64,000 bases of DNA from Paenibacillus sp. DMB20 (GCF_000987955.1 NZ_LAZU01000008.1:1-64000), one strand, 5' to 3'. Shown: positions 45,145-54,166, counted from the first letter of the stretch. The notes: generated from the sequence alone by a model not told the origin. A program made the numbers and translations.

Positions 45145-45849
45145 ATGTTAAAAGAAAATATTTTAATAGATGATATTCCTGCTATTTTGTGGGGAAACGA
45201 CAGCACGGAAATATTTATTGCTGTACATGGCAATATGTCTTCAAAATCAGATATTCCGATTCGTATTCTAGCCGAAAAAGTTGTTCCATTGGGCTATCAA
45301 GTGCTCAGTTTTGATTTGCCTGAACACGGCGATAGAAAAAATAGTTCTAAGCTTTGTAAAGTGCAAAACTGCGTTTCTGATTTGAAGAAGGCTTTTGAAT
45401 TTGCACACACGAAATCAAATACTATCAGCCTATGGGCAAATAGTATGGGAGCATATTTTAGCTTGTTAGCTTATAAAGATGAAGTTTTAAAGCAAAGCCT
45501 ATTTCTTTCACCTGTTTTAGACATGAGCCGAATGATTCAAAATATGATGAAATGGTTTGATATTACAGAAGAACATCTGTGCAGAGAAAAAGAAATATCT
45601 ACACCTATTGGTCAAATCCTATATTGGGATTATTACCAGTATGTTATCAAGAATCCAATTATAAAATGGGATTCTCCAACTTCAATTTTATATGGAAAAA
45701 AAGACGAACTGTGTGAGTATGATGTCATATCAACATTTATCACAAAATTTAATTGCAATCTTGCTGTTTCACATGCTTCCGAGCATTATTTTCACACAGA
45801 AGAAGATTTGACTATTTATGAAAAATGGCTCGAAAAGAATATCTTTTGA
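45145..45849 (+). CDS. Alpha/beta hydrolase, AT-rich and probably acquired
   Basis: 234 residues. VHGNMSSKSDI is the oxyanion region, WANSMGAY carries the nucleophile, GKKDELCEY the acid and SHASEHYFH the His. Its codon use (AAA, ATT, TTT) is far more AT-rich than the flanking rlmD, which points to transfer. The gene uses TTTGGAGGG before the ATG. Confidence 0.8.
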   Translation: MLKENILIDDIPAILWGNDSTEIFIAVHGNMSSKSDIPIRILAEKVVPLGYQVLSFDLPEHGDRKNSSKLCKVQNCVSDLKKAFEFAHTKSNTISLWANSMGAYFSLLAYKDEVLKQSLFLSPVLDMSRMIQNMMKWFDITEEHLCREKEISTPIGQILYWDYYQYVIKNPIIKWDSPTSILYGKKDELCEYDVISTFITKFNCNLAVSHASEHYFHTEEDLTIYEKWLEKNIF

Positions 45850-45982
45850 TAAGAGCACGCTTAGATATTAGATAATCTGAAATCAAGAGACTACGTTTTT
45901 AGGTTGACTTCCATGACCTACAGACTTAGCCTCTTTTTTTATCATGTCCATTCTGAAGTTAAACTCTCTTTTGCTAATCATT

Positions 45983-46007
45983 AAGGGGCGGCGAACCCCT
46001 TTTTTTA
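45983..46007 (+). terminator. Intrinsic terminator
   Basis: AAGGGG / CCCCTT with seven T residues. Confidence 0.75.
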
Positions 46008-46102
46008 TTCGAATATGATAATAAATAATATTAATTTCGAGCGGATATAAATAGTCCTATGCAGTTGGATGATGCAAATGTGTTGCAAAGTTCAAGTCAT
46101 TG

Positions 46103-46360
46103 TTATCGTAAAGCCGCCATTTCAAATAAACAACGATATGATGGTCGGTCTGTACCTTCGAATATCCATTCACCATATTTATCAATGTCCTTAATAACCT
46201 CAATCTGCTCATCTGCGGTTCGCTTATACCTTCCGGTCTCAGTTCGATGGTGAACGATACTATCCAACTCATACCAAGGAATTTTTAATGTCTCAGATAG
46301 TCGCTTGGCAAGTGTTGTTTTACCGCTAGCTACAATTCCAATTATGAGAACCTTTTTCAA
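46103..46360 (-). pseudogene. Truncated P-loop kinase (FlaR/adenylate-kinase-like)
   Basis: MKKVLIIGIVASGKTTLAKR is a Walker A start, followed by LDSIVHHRTETGRYKRT typical of small nucleoside-kinase-like ATPases, which are usually about 170 residues. The frame ends after 85 residues (FEMAALR), and the next frame lacks the lid and adenine-binding parts, so it appears broken. Confidence 0.6.
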
Positions 46361-46544
46361 TTGATTAACACTTCGCTTAACAATAAGGGTACGTGTATTT
46401 CCTAATTTTTAGTTACAAGCCTGTCAGAATAATTATAATTCATCATAGGGAATCACCAAAGAGGGTTATTTACGTCGATTCGTTCATTAATGAAGGGCAA
46501 GTTAAACCTTCAAGCATGAAGCTGTCAATATCACCCCATCGGAT

Positions 46545-47582
46545 TCATCGCCCACCGGAATTTGCAGACACTTTATCGAATAAACTGCGAATGACATTCA
46601 CCACAAGATCAGGCTCGTCGTGAATGACATAATGGCCGCTTTTCTTCGCTACGATCAACTGACTGTCCGTGGAGATGTTCAGCATATTGCGCTGTCCGGC
46701 CTGCCATATTTCCTCAATTTTCCTGCCACCTTCTGCGGAGATGCCAGCCTTGGACACGTCCGGCATCACGCCACGAGCAATGATCTTCACAGGGAGGGAT
46801 CCTAAATTTTGGTCACGAATCGCATCCTCCGTTGTATGTGCCAAATTTCCTTCCTTTTCCTTCGCTTCGAAGAAACTCGGTTTCGCAATGACATTGATAA
46901 ACTGTTCCCGATCTTCCTTCGCAACGAGGCCGTCCAGCAGGAAATCCTTGAACAGTCGAAACCCTCCGGACATTTTCAACAGCTTTAATATGGATGCCGG
47001 CGGATTGCCCTGAAATTTTTCCTGTGAGTAGATGGCCTTCGTGTCTCGCTCGTCGTTTTCGGGTCTGGCGTCAACCAGCACCAAGCCGGCGACTTCATCC
47101 CGGTAAGTTTGGGCGAACAGCCGGGCATACATGCCGCCCAAGGAATGACCGACAATGATGTAGGGCCCGCCGATCCCCTCTTTGTCCAATGCGGTATGAA
47201 TCTCATGTACGATGTTCGCTCCTGTTCGCTCCGTATTGGCTTTCTCGCTCCAAGCATAGCCTGCGCGATCATAGCTTACGACGGTAGCGAATTCGGCCAG
47301 TTGCTTCGGAATATTTCTCCACGACAAGCTCGTTTCTCCGCTGCCCGCCTCCAGCAGAATTGTCGGTGATCCGGCGCCGATTTTGTTAATATGCAGACGA
47401 TATCCGCCAACATCGACTAGCTTCCCTGGCGGAGGAAAATTCCGCTTCGCTTGCTCGGAGGCGATCCATTCGTAAACGAACCCTGATCCGATCGTTAACA
47501 TAATCAATGACAACACCATCAACAATACGATCTTCCACTTTGCTTTTTTCTTGGGCTTCAAAATTTCGGCTGTAGCATCCAT
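46545..47582 (-). CDS. Membrane-anchored alpha/beta hydrolase
   Basis: 345 residues with one N-terminal membrane helix (about 18-40), then a hydrolase domain: GHSLGG nucleophile, DARPEND region, and His in SGHYVIHDEPDLV. Divergent from a TetR-type gene with palindromic operators between them, so it is the likely target. Confidence 0.85.
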   Translation of the reverse strand: MDATAEILKPKKKAKWKIVLLMVLSLIMLTIGSGFVYEWIASEQAKRNFPPPGKLVDVGGYRLHINKIGAGSPTILLEAGSGETSLSWRNIPKQLAEFATVVSYDRAGYAWSEKANTERTGANIVHEIHTALDKEGIGGPYIIVGHSLGGMYARLFAQTYRDEVAGLVLVDARPENDERDTKAIYSQEKFQGNPPASILKLLKMSGGFRLFKDFLLDGLVAKEDREQFINVIAKPSFFEAKEKEGNLAHTTEDAIRDQNLGSLPVKIIARGVMPDVSKAGISAEGGRKIEEIWQAGQRNMLNISTDSQLIVAKKSGHYVIHDEPDLVVNVIRSLFDKVSANSGGR

Positions 47583-47617
47583 CTGACGTGTGTTCCTTTC
47601 CCGATTTCTTCCCTTTT

Positions 47618-47634
47618 TTAATACATTGTATTAA
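47618..47634. promoter_or_regulatory. TetR operator candidate
   Basis: TTAATACATTGTATTAA is a 17-bp perfect palindrome around a central T. A second partial copy, ACATTGTATTAA, lies at 47651-47662 over the -35 of the tetR promoter. Confidence 0.65.
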
Positions 47635-47653
47635 CAAAAATCAATATAGCACA

Positions 47654-47683
47654 TTGTATTAAAAAAAGCAAAGAGTGTATAAT
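47654..47683 (+). promoter_or_regulatory. tetR promoter, probably giving a leaderless mRNA
   Basis: TTGTAT (47654-47659), 18-bp spacer, TATAAT (47678-47683). The ATG begins at 47690, six bases after the -10, so transcription would start at or next to the start codon. Confidence 0.6.
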
Positions 47684-47689
47684 GAACAT

Positions 47690-48292
47690 ATGCCTAAAAT
47701 TGTAGATCATGAAAAGCAAAGACATGTCGTCGCCGAAGCGGCGCTCAGAGTCATCCGAAGATCGGGACTTGAACATGCCACCGTCCGCAATATCGCGGTG
47801 GAAGCCGGTTTGTCCGTCGGATCGATGCGTCACTACTTCTCTACACAGGCAGAGCTGTTCGCGTTCTGCATGAATCTTTTTTTGCGCCGCATCGAGAAGC
47901 GGATCGAAACGATGCGTGCCGACGGCCCGGTTTTGTTGGATTTGAAGCGGCTTCTCATGCAGTTTTTGCCTGTGGATGAAGATAGAAAAATGGAAATGGA
48001 GGTTTGGTTGTCCTTTAACGCGAAAGCATTGATTCATCCTGAGCTGAAAGAGTTGAGCGACGAGATGCAGGACGGCTTGTACAAGGCGGTGAGGTTTGTC
48101 GTGGATACGCTGCTGGAGTACAAACTGGCGAAGCCGGGGCTGAATACCGAAATGGAAGCGGAAAAATTGTACGCACTGGTCGACGGACTGGCGATTCACC
48201 AGATCGTGCGGCCAGGACGAGTGACAACCGAGCGGTTGGAAGAGATTATCGATCAGCATTTGAATTTATTGTGCGGCGGGAAAGAAAATTAA
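47690..48292 (+). CDS. TetR-family transcriptional regulator
   Basis: 200 residues from [10 protein letters not shown]. Helix-turn-helix [21 protein letters not shown]-terminal ligand domain as in the TetR_C_6/BetI-like group. No ribosome binding site precedes the ATG. Divergent from the hydrolase gene. Confidence 0.9.
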   Translation: MPKIVDHEKQRHVVAEAALRVIRRSGLEHATVRNIAVEAGLSVGSMRHYFSTQAELFAFCMNLFLRRIEKRIETMRADGPVLLDLKRLLMQFLPVDEDRKMEMEVWLSFNAKALIHPELKELSDEMQDGLYKAVRFVVDTLLEYKLAKPGLNTEMEAEKLYALVDGLAIHQIVRPGRVTTERLEEIIDQHLNLLCGGKEN

Positions 48293-48573
48293 AACGATCT
48301 GTTCGGTTGTCCGTGTGCCGGAACCCTGGTCGTTATTAGATGCCGTTGTTCGGACAAGTTCGTCAGCGTCTTGTGCTTTTGCAGGAAGCGGAACAAGGCT
48401 GTGGCCGCCTGGACGCACGTTACTGCCCCCCAATTATTAGACGTGTCTAACAATTGAAGGTGCAGTTTTTCTATGTTTAAAATAGAAAGCGCCAGCATGC
48501 TGTGCGTTTTGCCGCCGCCGAAGGCAGTTTTCAGTTGAATAACAGGCTCGCCGTCCTTGCCGCTGACGCTTTA
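48289..48573 (-). pseudogene. Relic containing a DUF499-like ATPase Walker A segment
   Basis: On the minus strand 48490-48573 reads [20 protein letters not shown] then SMLAL, the Walker A region typical of DUF499/PglY-type ATPases that belong to defence-type gene clusters. It then changes to unrelated sequence and ends at 48289, overlapping the tetR stop. There is no start codon upstream. A fused remnant of a larger lost gene. Confidence 0.4.
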
Positions 48574-48714
48574 ACGCTTGTAGCAAATTGTCATGGAAGT
48601 TTGAAGTAGGTCATCGACTAATTCTATCTGTATCTTATCGATTCCTGTATAGAGGATTTCTTCTAAGTTATATAGCTATTGTTTTTCTTGAGAAATGCTC
48701 GAAACCACAGGTGA

Positions 48715-49101
48715 ATGAAATCGAAAAAAAATCATTCTCAAATGTTTAATCACAGGCGGTATAGTTATACTGCAAAAGTAAGAAGAATGTTTACAGATAT
48801 ATTTACATTTGATCGATGCAGAGCATTCTATGACTGGATACCTCTAATAGAATTCTACGGTGCAAACGTAGCAACCTTGGAAAGACAGATGATATTAAGA
48901 AGTTGTATAGGGGCCATAGGAGGAAAGCAATTAGGATTTACTCCGATACCAATATACGACTCCGGAGTTAGTGTGATTGGAATGTTTGAGGAAGAATGGG
49001 CACCATTTATTAATGAAATACCTGGAAGAAAGAATTACAACCGTGAATGCTGTTGGGTGAACAGAAACAGAACCATAATCGATTTGGCTAAACCCTTATA
49101 A
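48715..49101 (+). CDS. Hypothetical protein, 128 residues
   Basis: MKSKKNHSQMFNHRRYSYTA opens an AT-rich frame with an aromatic, Cys-containing C-terminal half (PGRKNYNRECCWVNRNRTII). No family recognised; the ribosome binding site (AGGTGA next to the ATG) is poor. It might be real or a fragment. Confidence 0.35.
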   Translation: MKSKKNHSQMFNHRRYSYTAKVRRMFTDIFTFDRCRAFYDWIPLIEFYGANVATLERQMILRSCIGAIGGKQLGFTPIPIYDSGVSVIGMFEEEWAPFINEIPGRKNYNRECCWVNRNRTIIDLAKPL

Positions 49102-49152
49102 ATCAAGGCTTTAGCGTGCCGCGGCAGATGCGAACCAAATACGCATACGGTT

Positions 49153-49166
49153 CATGTGGAGTGCTG
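49153..49166 (+). repeat. 14-bp direct repeat, left of the DUF4256 gene
   Basis: CATGTGGAGTGCTG, identical to 49836-49849, with weaker similarity continuing to a GGAAG about 19 bases on. The pair brackets the DUF4256 gene. Confidence 0.7.
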
Positions 49167-49210
49167 TGTGTCGCTCACTAGGAAGTAGCATATTTGAAGG
49201 GAGAATTAAT

Positions 49211-49786
49211 ATGACACAGAGTGAAATCAGCAATAAGGAGTTATCGCCGGAACAACGTGAAGTACTACTCAAAACATTGAAAGCTCGTTTTGAGAAAAAC
49301 ATGGACCGCCATCAAGGTCTTGAATGGGCTAATGTACAAGCAAAGCTCGAAGCTCATACTGAAAAACTGTGGTCGCTCCATGAAATGGAGAGAACCGGCG
49401 GCGAACCGGATGTCGTTGGTCATGACCATAAGACGGACGAATACATTTTTTACGATTGTTCAGCAGAAAGTCCTAAGGGACGCAGGAGTGTTTGTTACGA
49501 TCATGAAGCGTTAGAGTCCAGGAAGCAACACAAACCAGAAAATAGCGCTATTCATATGGCGACTGACATGGGCATCGAGCTTTTAACGGAAGAACAATAT
49601 CGGGAGCTGCAGAAACTTGGGAATTTCGATTTGAAAACTTCGAGCTGGGTGAAAACGCCTGATAGTATTAGAAAACTCGGCGGGGCTATCTTTTGCGATC
49701 GTCGCTATGACACTGTCTTCGTGTACCACAATGGAGCAGAATCTTACTATGGTGCAAGAGGGTTCCGCGGTTCGCTAAGGGTCTAA
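49211..49786 (+). CDS. DUF4256 family protein
   Basis: 191 residues, beginning MTQSEISNKELSPEQRE behind GGGAG. Diagnostic segments: NMDRHQGLEWANVQAKLEAH, SLHEMERTGGEPDVV and GYRGSLRV-like GFRGSLRV at the end. Full length for the family; function unknown. It lies within the AT-rich island, flanked by direct repeats. Confidence 0.8.
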   Translation: MTQSEISNKELSPEQREVLLKTLKARFEKNMDRHQGLEWANVQAKLEAHTEKLWSLHEMERTGGEPDVVGHDHKTDEYIFYDCSAESPKGRRSVCYDHEALESRKQHKPENSAIHMATDMGIELLTEEQYRELQKLGNFDLKTSSWVKTPDSIRKLGGAIFCDRRYDTVFVYHNGAESYYGARGFRGSLRV

Positions 49787-49835
49787 GCAATCGAACACTG
49801 TCACATTGGGAGTTTTCTATATTGTGCAATTTACA

Positions 49836-49849
49836 CATGTGGAGTGCTG
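49836..49849 (+). repeat. 14-bp direct repeat, right of the DUF4256 gene
   Basis: Second copy of CATGTGGAGTGCTG, 50 bp after the DUF4256 stop codon. Confidence 0.7.
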
Positions 49850-49904
49850 CCGCTGTTAGTGCGGAAGGACAATTAAATCGGAGATGTATTGGCGAATTAG
49901 AAAA

Positions 49905-49929
49905 GAGGGGGTAGAACCCCTCTTTTTTT
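49905..49929 (+). terminator. Intrinsic terminator
   Basis: GAGGGG / CCCCTC with seven T residues. Confidence 0.8.
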
Positions 49930-49940
49930 ATGAAATTAGA

Positions 49941-50026
49941 AAGTATAACCTTTAGAGGTATGCCATCCTTATCTCGCAAAAAAACTTCCGCTATATGGGG
50001 GCTGTCTTCTGAGAAAGTACGTCGAT
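49941..50026 (+). repeat. ~97-bp dispersed repeat, copy 3
   Basis: Shorter, more divergent copy of the unit at 29-126; it ends at GTACGTCGAT and lacks the AGACGT end. It lies between the DUF4256 terminator and the GrpB gene. Confidence 0.7.
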
Positions 50027-50037
50027 TTCTTATCATA

Positions 50038-50592
50038 TTATTGTGACGCTAAGCTTTCTTTTGCCAATCTCGTTATTTTATTAATAAACTCAGTCTTACT
50101 CTGGGTATAGGCTTCTCTATCATACTTAAAAGTTTCGGCTAAATTAATCTTTAGCTTTTCGTACTCCATTGCTACAGTTGGATTCATCCTTAAATAATCT
50201 CTAAAATATAATCTATTCCATAGGAAATCCTGTTCTTTAGTCCCCATATGAATATGGAAGGATTCTTTTTCTAATCCAGTAGGGGAATACCCTTTAACAA
50301 ACATAATATGGTTTCTTTGTTCTTGCATGAGGATATATTCTTTCTTAATCATTAAGTCAATAATTATGTCTCTAATTCCACTTGCCTGCGGAATCTCCAC
50401 TAGAATATCAACTGTAGGTTTTGCTGATAAGTTTGAAACAGCAGTACTTCCAATATGCTCCACTCTTAATGCGATTTCCGAACCAAGAATGTTGATGATG
50501 TTTTGTTTTTCTCTTTCAAACATGGAAGTCCAGTTTTGGTCATGTCGTTCAATTATTATAGGAAATAACTTGCCTAGTTCTTCTCTATTCAT
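50038..50592 (-). CDS. GrpB family protein (nucleotidyltransferase fold)
   Basis: 184 residues. VEHIGSTAVSNLSAKPTVDI is the GrpB signature, with further acidic residues in DILVEIPQ. GrpB proteins have the nucleotidyltransferase fold; some are linked to CoaE or antibiotic inactivation. AT-rich. GGAGATATTTT precedes the ATG. Confidence 0.88.
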   Translation of the reverse strand: MNREELGKLFPIIIERHDQNWTSMFEREKQNIINILGSEIALRVEHIGSTAVSNLSAKPTVDILVEIPQASGIRDIIIDLMIKKEYILMQEQRNHIMFVKGYSPTGLEKESFHIHMGTKEQDFLWNRLYFRDYLRMNPTVAMEYEKLKINLAETFKYDREAYTQSKTEFINKITRLAKESLASQ

Positions 50593-50830
50593 AAAATATC
50601 TCCTTCCATATTGAACGAATTGAGGATATTTTCTGTAATAATAATTCCACTTACTAACAACAATACCTTCTTAATAGACTGAAAGATGGATAATCAAGCC
50701 GCTCGTGTAGTTAGTTATTATTTACATCAAGGAGCTCGTACTAAATTCGCCTCAAGATCGTTAACTTTCCGGGGGTGAATTTTTTTATAATATCTATAGG
50801 GGAATAATTTTTGGTGAGAGGGACAACTTG

Positions 50831-51022
50831 GTGAATAATGGGCAGAATTTTAGAGGAACTTGTGGATTCTACCCAACCATAAAAATAGCAGGATATTTTA
50901 AAGGGGAAGTATGGGATTTTATATTGCCGATTTTAGATCAACAAGAGCAAAATAAAGCTATATCCAGATTAAATTCATTGAAACATGCAATCGTTTCAAA
51001 CTATTTTTATCAGGCCTATTAA
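50831..51022 (+). CDS. Hypothetical small protein
   Basis: About 63 residues from a GTG (or TTG at 50828) behind GAGAGGG: reads NNGQNFRGTCGFYPTIKIAG and ends FYQAY. Not recognised; AT-rich. It ends 24 bp before fhs. The preceding 50593-50830 holds a TATAAT-type element but no other gene. Confidence 0.4.
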   Translation: MNNGQNFRGTCGFYPTIKIAGYFKGEVWDFILPILDQQEQNKAISRLNSLKHAIVSNYFYQAY

Positions 51023-51046
51023 GCGTAATAGGCATGGGAGGCATAT

Positions 51047-52681
51047 ATGAAACCAATCACAGAAGTTGCAGCACAACTGGGCCTTGCGCCGGATCAGCTT
51101 GAGCTTTATGGAAAATGGAAAGCGAAGCTGACCGAGGATGTATGGGCATCCGTCTCGCAGCGGCCGGACGGAAAGCTTATCCTCGTTACCGCCATGAATC
51201 CGACGCCAGCGGGAGAAGGCAAGACGTTGACAACGATCGGGCTCACGCAAGGATTGAATCGGATTGGACGGAAGGCGGCCGCCGCGCTGCGCGAGCCGTC
51301 GCTCGGACCGTGCATGGGCATGAAGGGCGGGGCCACAGGCAGTGGCAAAGCCCAGATTGTCCCGGCCGAGGATATTAATCTCCACTTTACGGGCGATATC
51401 CATGCGATTACATCGGCGCACAATCTACTCGCGGCACTCATTGACAACCATATTCACCAAGGCAACGCTTTGCGTCTTAACCTGGCGCGCATTGTATGGA
51501 AACGGGCACTCGATATGAATGATCGGCCGCTGCGCCAGATCGTCATCGGCATCGGCGACAACAATGGCATCGCGCGCGAAGACGGCTTCCTTATTACGAC
51601 CGCTTCGGAAGTGATGGCGGTGTTATGTTTAGCGGAAAATATGGCCGATTTGCGGGCGAGGTTGAGCCGGATCGTCGTGGCGTATGACATGGATGGGCGG
51701 CCGGTGACGGCGGATGAGTTCCAGGCGGTTGACGCGATGTGCGCCCTGCTGAAGGATGCCATCCATCCGAATCTGGTGCAGACGCTCGAAGGCGACCCGG
51801 TGTTCATTCACGGCGGGCCGTTCGCCAACATCGCCCACGGGTGCAGCAGCATACGGGCGACCCGCCATGCTCTCAAGCTGGCCGATTACGTCGTGACGGA
51901 AGCGGGATTCGGCGCCGATCTGGGCGCGGAAAAATTCATGAACATCAAATGCCGCCTGGGAAGCCTGCGCCCGGCGGCTGCGGTCATCGTCGCAACCGTG
52001 CGTTCGCTGAAATACAACGGTGGCGTACCGAAACAGGAACTCCTGACGGAGAATGCCGAGGCGATACGGTCCGGATTCTGCAACTTGCGTCGCCACGTGG
52101 AGAACATGCGTGGCTTCGGCGTGCCGGTCATCGTCGCTATTAACCGTTTTGCGGCGGATACGGAGGCAGAGCTGGCGCAGGTTGCCGCTCTCTGCGCAGA
52201 GCTTGGCGTGAAGGCGATCGTCTCGGATGCCTGGGAGCATGGCGGTGAAGGCTGCCGCGAGTTGGCGCAAGAAGTGGCCGCGCTGGCCGATGGATCGACG
52301 GCGGATACGTTCCAACTGCTCTATCCTGACGAGATGCCGCTTGCGGAAAAGATTGAGACGATCGTTACGCGGATCTATCGCGGGGCCGGGGTCAAATACC
52401 GCCCGGCTGCGAGGCGGGCACTGCAGGAACTGGAACGGCTTGGCGTGCGCGACCTTCCCGTCTGCATGGCGAAAACGCCGTATTCGTTCACGGACCGTCC
52501 CGTCGTGCTAGGGGCGCCGGAGCAGTTTACGATTGAAGTGCAGGATATCCGCTGGTCGGCCGGGGCAGGATTCGCCGTCGTGCTGACGGGGCAGATGGTC
52601 ACGATGCCGGGGCTGCCTGCGGAACCGGCGGCGTGGAGTATAAGGGTGGATGAGTCGGGACATATTGAAGGCCTGAGATGA
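51047..52681 (+). CDS. fhs: Formate-tetrahydrofolate ligase
   Basis: 544 residues. TPAGEGKTLTTIGLTQGL is the P-loop, and EPSLGPCMGMKGGATGSGKA the formyl-phosphate region. It makes 10-formyl-THF from formate and ATP. Full length for the family (usually about 555). GGGAGG before the ATG. Confidence 0.95.
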   Translation: MKPITEVAAQLGLAPDQLELYGKWKAKLTEDVWASVSQRPDGKLILVTAMNPTPAGEGKTLTTIGLTQGLNRIGRKAAAALREPSLGPCMGMKGGATGSGKAQIVPAEDINLHFTGDIHAITSAHNLLAALIDNHIHQGNALRLNLARIVWKRALDMNDRPLRQIVIGIGDNNGIAREDGFLITTASEVMAVLCLAENMADLRARLSRIVVAYDMDGRPVTADEFQAVDAMCALLKDAIHPNLVQTLEGDPVFIHGGPFANIAHGCSSIRATRHALKLADYVVTEAGFGADLGAEKFMNIKCRLGSLRPAAAVIVATVRSLKYNGGVPKQELLTENAEAIRSGFCNLRRHVENMRGFGVPVIVAINRFAADTEAELAQVAALCAELGVKAIVSDAWEHGGEGCRELAQEVAALADGSTADTFQLLYPDEMPLAEKIETIVTRIYRGAGVKYRPAARRALQELERLGVRDLPVCMAKTPYSFTDRPVVLGAPEQFTIEVQDIRWSAGAGFAVVLTGQMVTMPGLPAEPAAWSIRVDESGHIEGLR

Positions 52682-52834
52682 TATGCGAGGCAGGACAGGG
52701 CTGCTATGGAATGGGGATTTGAAGATGGTATTGAAATTATCATCAAAGGGAAGGGAGTCCTTGAAGTACGCGAGTTTTAAGGTTACGGGGAAATAAACTC
52801 AAATCACTTCATAGGAAGTGGTTTTCAGATTGCA

Positions 52835-52872
52835 GAGAAACCCACGTCTTTTTCAAAGACATGGGTTTCTCA
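52835..52872. terminator. Bidirectional hairpin terminator
   Basis: GAGAAACCCACGTCTTT / AAAGACATGGGTTTCTC between fhs and the convergent MFS gene. Confidence 0.7.
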
Positions 52873-52895
52873 TTTGTTTCGGCATGTTTCTCATA

Positions 52896-54098
52896 TTATT
52901 TTGCCAAACTGCTAGCTAATTGTTTTTCTTTCCACATGATCGTAATTACAAGACCAATCAACATAATGACAGCAGCAAAGAGATACGGATAGTTGATGTT
53001 TACATCAAATAATATACCGCTTAATGCGGGCCCAACGATATTGCCCAAGCTTGTATATGTTGAGTTCATGCCAGCGACAAATCCTTGTTCTTTTTCAGTC
53101 GTTTTTGATAAATAGGTCGTTAATGCTGGTCGCAGCAAGTCAAATGCGAGAAAGATGAAGGAAGTTACTAATAAAATGGCTACATAGCCGGAGATCATGG
53201 TGGATACTACCGCGAAAAATACGCCAGCGATTAAGCATAACTGGATGAGTTTCTTTTCACCAAGTATATCTACCATTTTGCCAAACAAAAAGACCTGAAC
53301 CACAACCCCGAAGATTGCACTTATTGTAATAACGGTTGCAATGTCTTTTGGAGTGAAGCCAAATTTATGATCTGAAAACAGACTAAATACTGTTTCATAT
53401 GCGGATAAACCAAAGGCCAGTACAAACACAATAATAAAAGCGATAATGTATTGTGGATGAAGCGATCGTTTAAGATCGGTTACAAAGCTGGTACCTTTTT
53501 TGAGCTGATTGATTTCCAAGAGCTGCTGTTTGGTTAGAGGCTCTTTTAAAATAAATATAGATGAAATACATGTTATTAATGCGAAGCCTGCAGCAAAGTA
53601 GAATGGGGCACGCACACCCAGCTCAGCAATAAAACCTCCGATACCTGGGCCAATAATAAAACCGATACTAATTGCAGCAGAAATATAACCCATCGCTTTA
53701 GGCCGTTCCTCTACTGAGGTAATATCTGCAACAAAAGCAGTTACGCCTGGCATAATAAATGCGCCACTAATACCACCTAGAATTCTAGATAAATAAAGAA
53801 CGGATACGTGTGTGCCTAATCCAAAGATCAGCTCTGATATACTGAAGAGGATTAAGCCGATTACGATCATTTTTTTTCTGCCATAAGTGTCAATCCATCG
53901 TCCTGCCAGGGGAGACATGAGTAATTGTGCGAACGCAAAGACCGCTACAAGATAACCCATCGTTTGGCCCGATAGATGCATAATATTCATAAAGGATGGC
54001 ATTACAGGGATGATAAGTCCGACTCCTAGAAAAACAATGAATATATTACTTAGTAGAATGAGTAAGACTGTTTTTTGTTCTTTCAATGGTTTCTTCAT
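52896..54098 (-). CDS. MFS multidrug efflux transporter (NorA/Bmr-like)
   Basis: About 400 residues, 12 membrane helices. GRWIDTYGRKKMIVIG is the motif A of MFS drug antiporters and IIGPGIGGFIAE the motif C of drug:H+ antiporters. I start at 54098 (MKKPLKEQ). AT-rich compared with fhs, perhaps acquired. Confidence 0.88.
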   Translation of the reverse strand: MKKPLKEQKTVLLILLSNIFIVFLGVGLIIPVMPSFMNIMHLSGQTMGYLVAVFAFAQLLMSPLAGRWIDTYGRKKMIVIGLILFSISELIFGLGTHVSVLYLSRILGGISGAFIMPGVTAFVADITSVEERPKAMGYISAAISIGFIIGPGIGGFIAELGVRAPFYFAAGFALITCISSIFILKEPLTKQQLLEINQLKKGTSFVTDLKRSLHPQYIIAFIIVFVLAFGLSAYETVFSLFSDHKFGFTPKDIATVITISAIFGVVVQVFLFGKMVDILGEKKLIQLCLIAGVFFAVVSTMISGYVAILLVTSFIFLAFDLLRPALTTYLSKTTEKEQGFVAGMNSTYTSLGNIVGPALSGILFDVNINYPYLFAAVIMLIGLVITIMWKEKQLASSLAK

Positions 54099-54132
54099 GA
54101 AGCAATACCTCTCTCTGAAAATCATAGCTATG

Positions 54133-54166
54133 AAATGCCTCTCCAAATAAAGTCCATGAGGCATTT
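54133..54166 (-). promoter_or_regulatory. Leader hairpin upstream of the MFS gene
   Basis: AAATGCCTC (54133-54141) / GAGGCATTT (54158-54166) forms a 9-bp stem in the leader, 35 bp before the start. A small in-frame ATG (54164) opens within it. This could be a ribosome-controlled leader as seen with some antibiotic-efflux genes. No gene is seen in 54167-54553. Confidence 0.35.

Noticed and set aside
49101-49210. Group II intron 3' end after the 128-residue frame
   Set aside because: A TACGCATACGGTTC string recalls the domain region of bacterial introns, but no domain V hairpin or reverse transcriptase was found.
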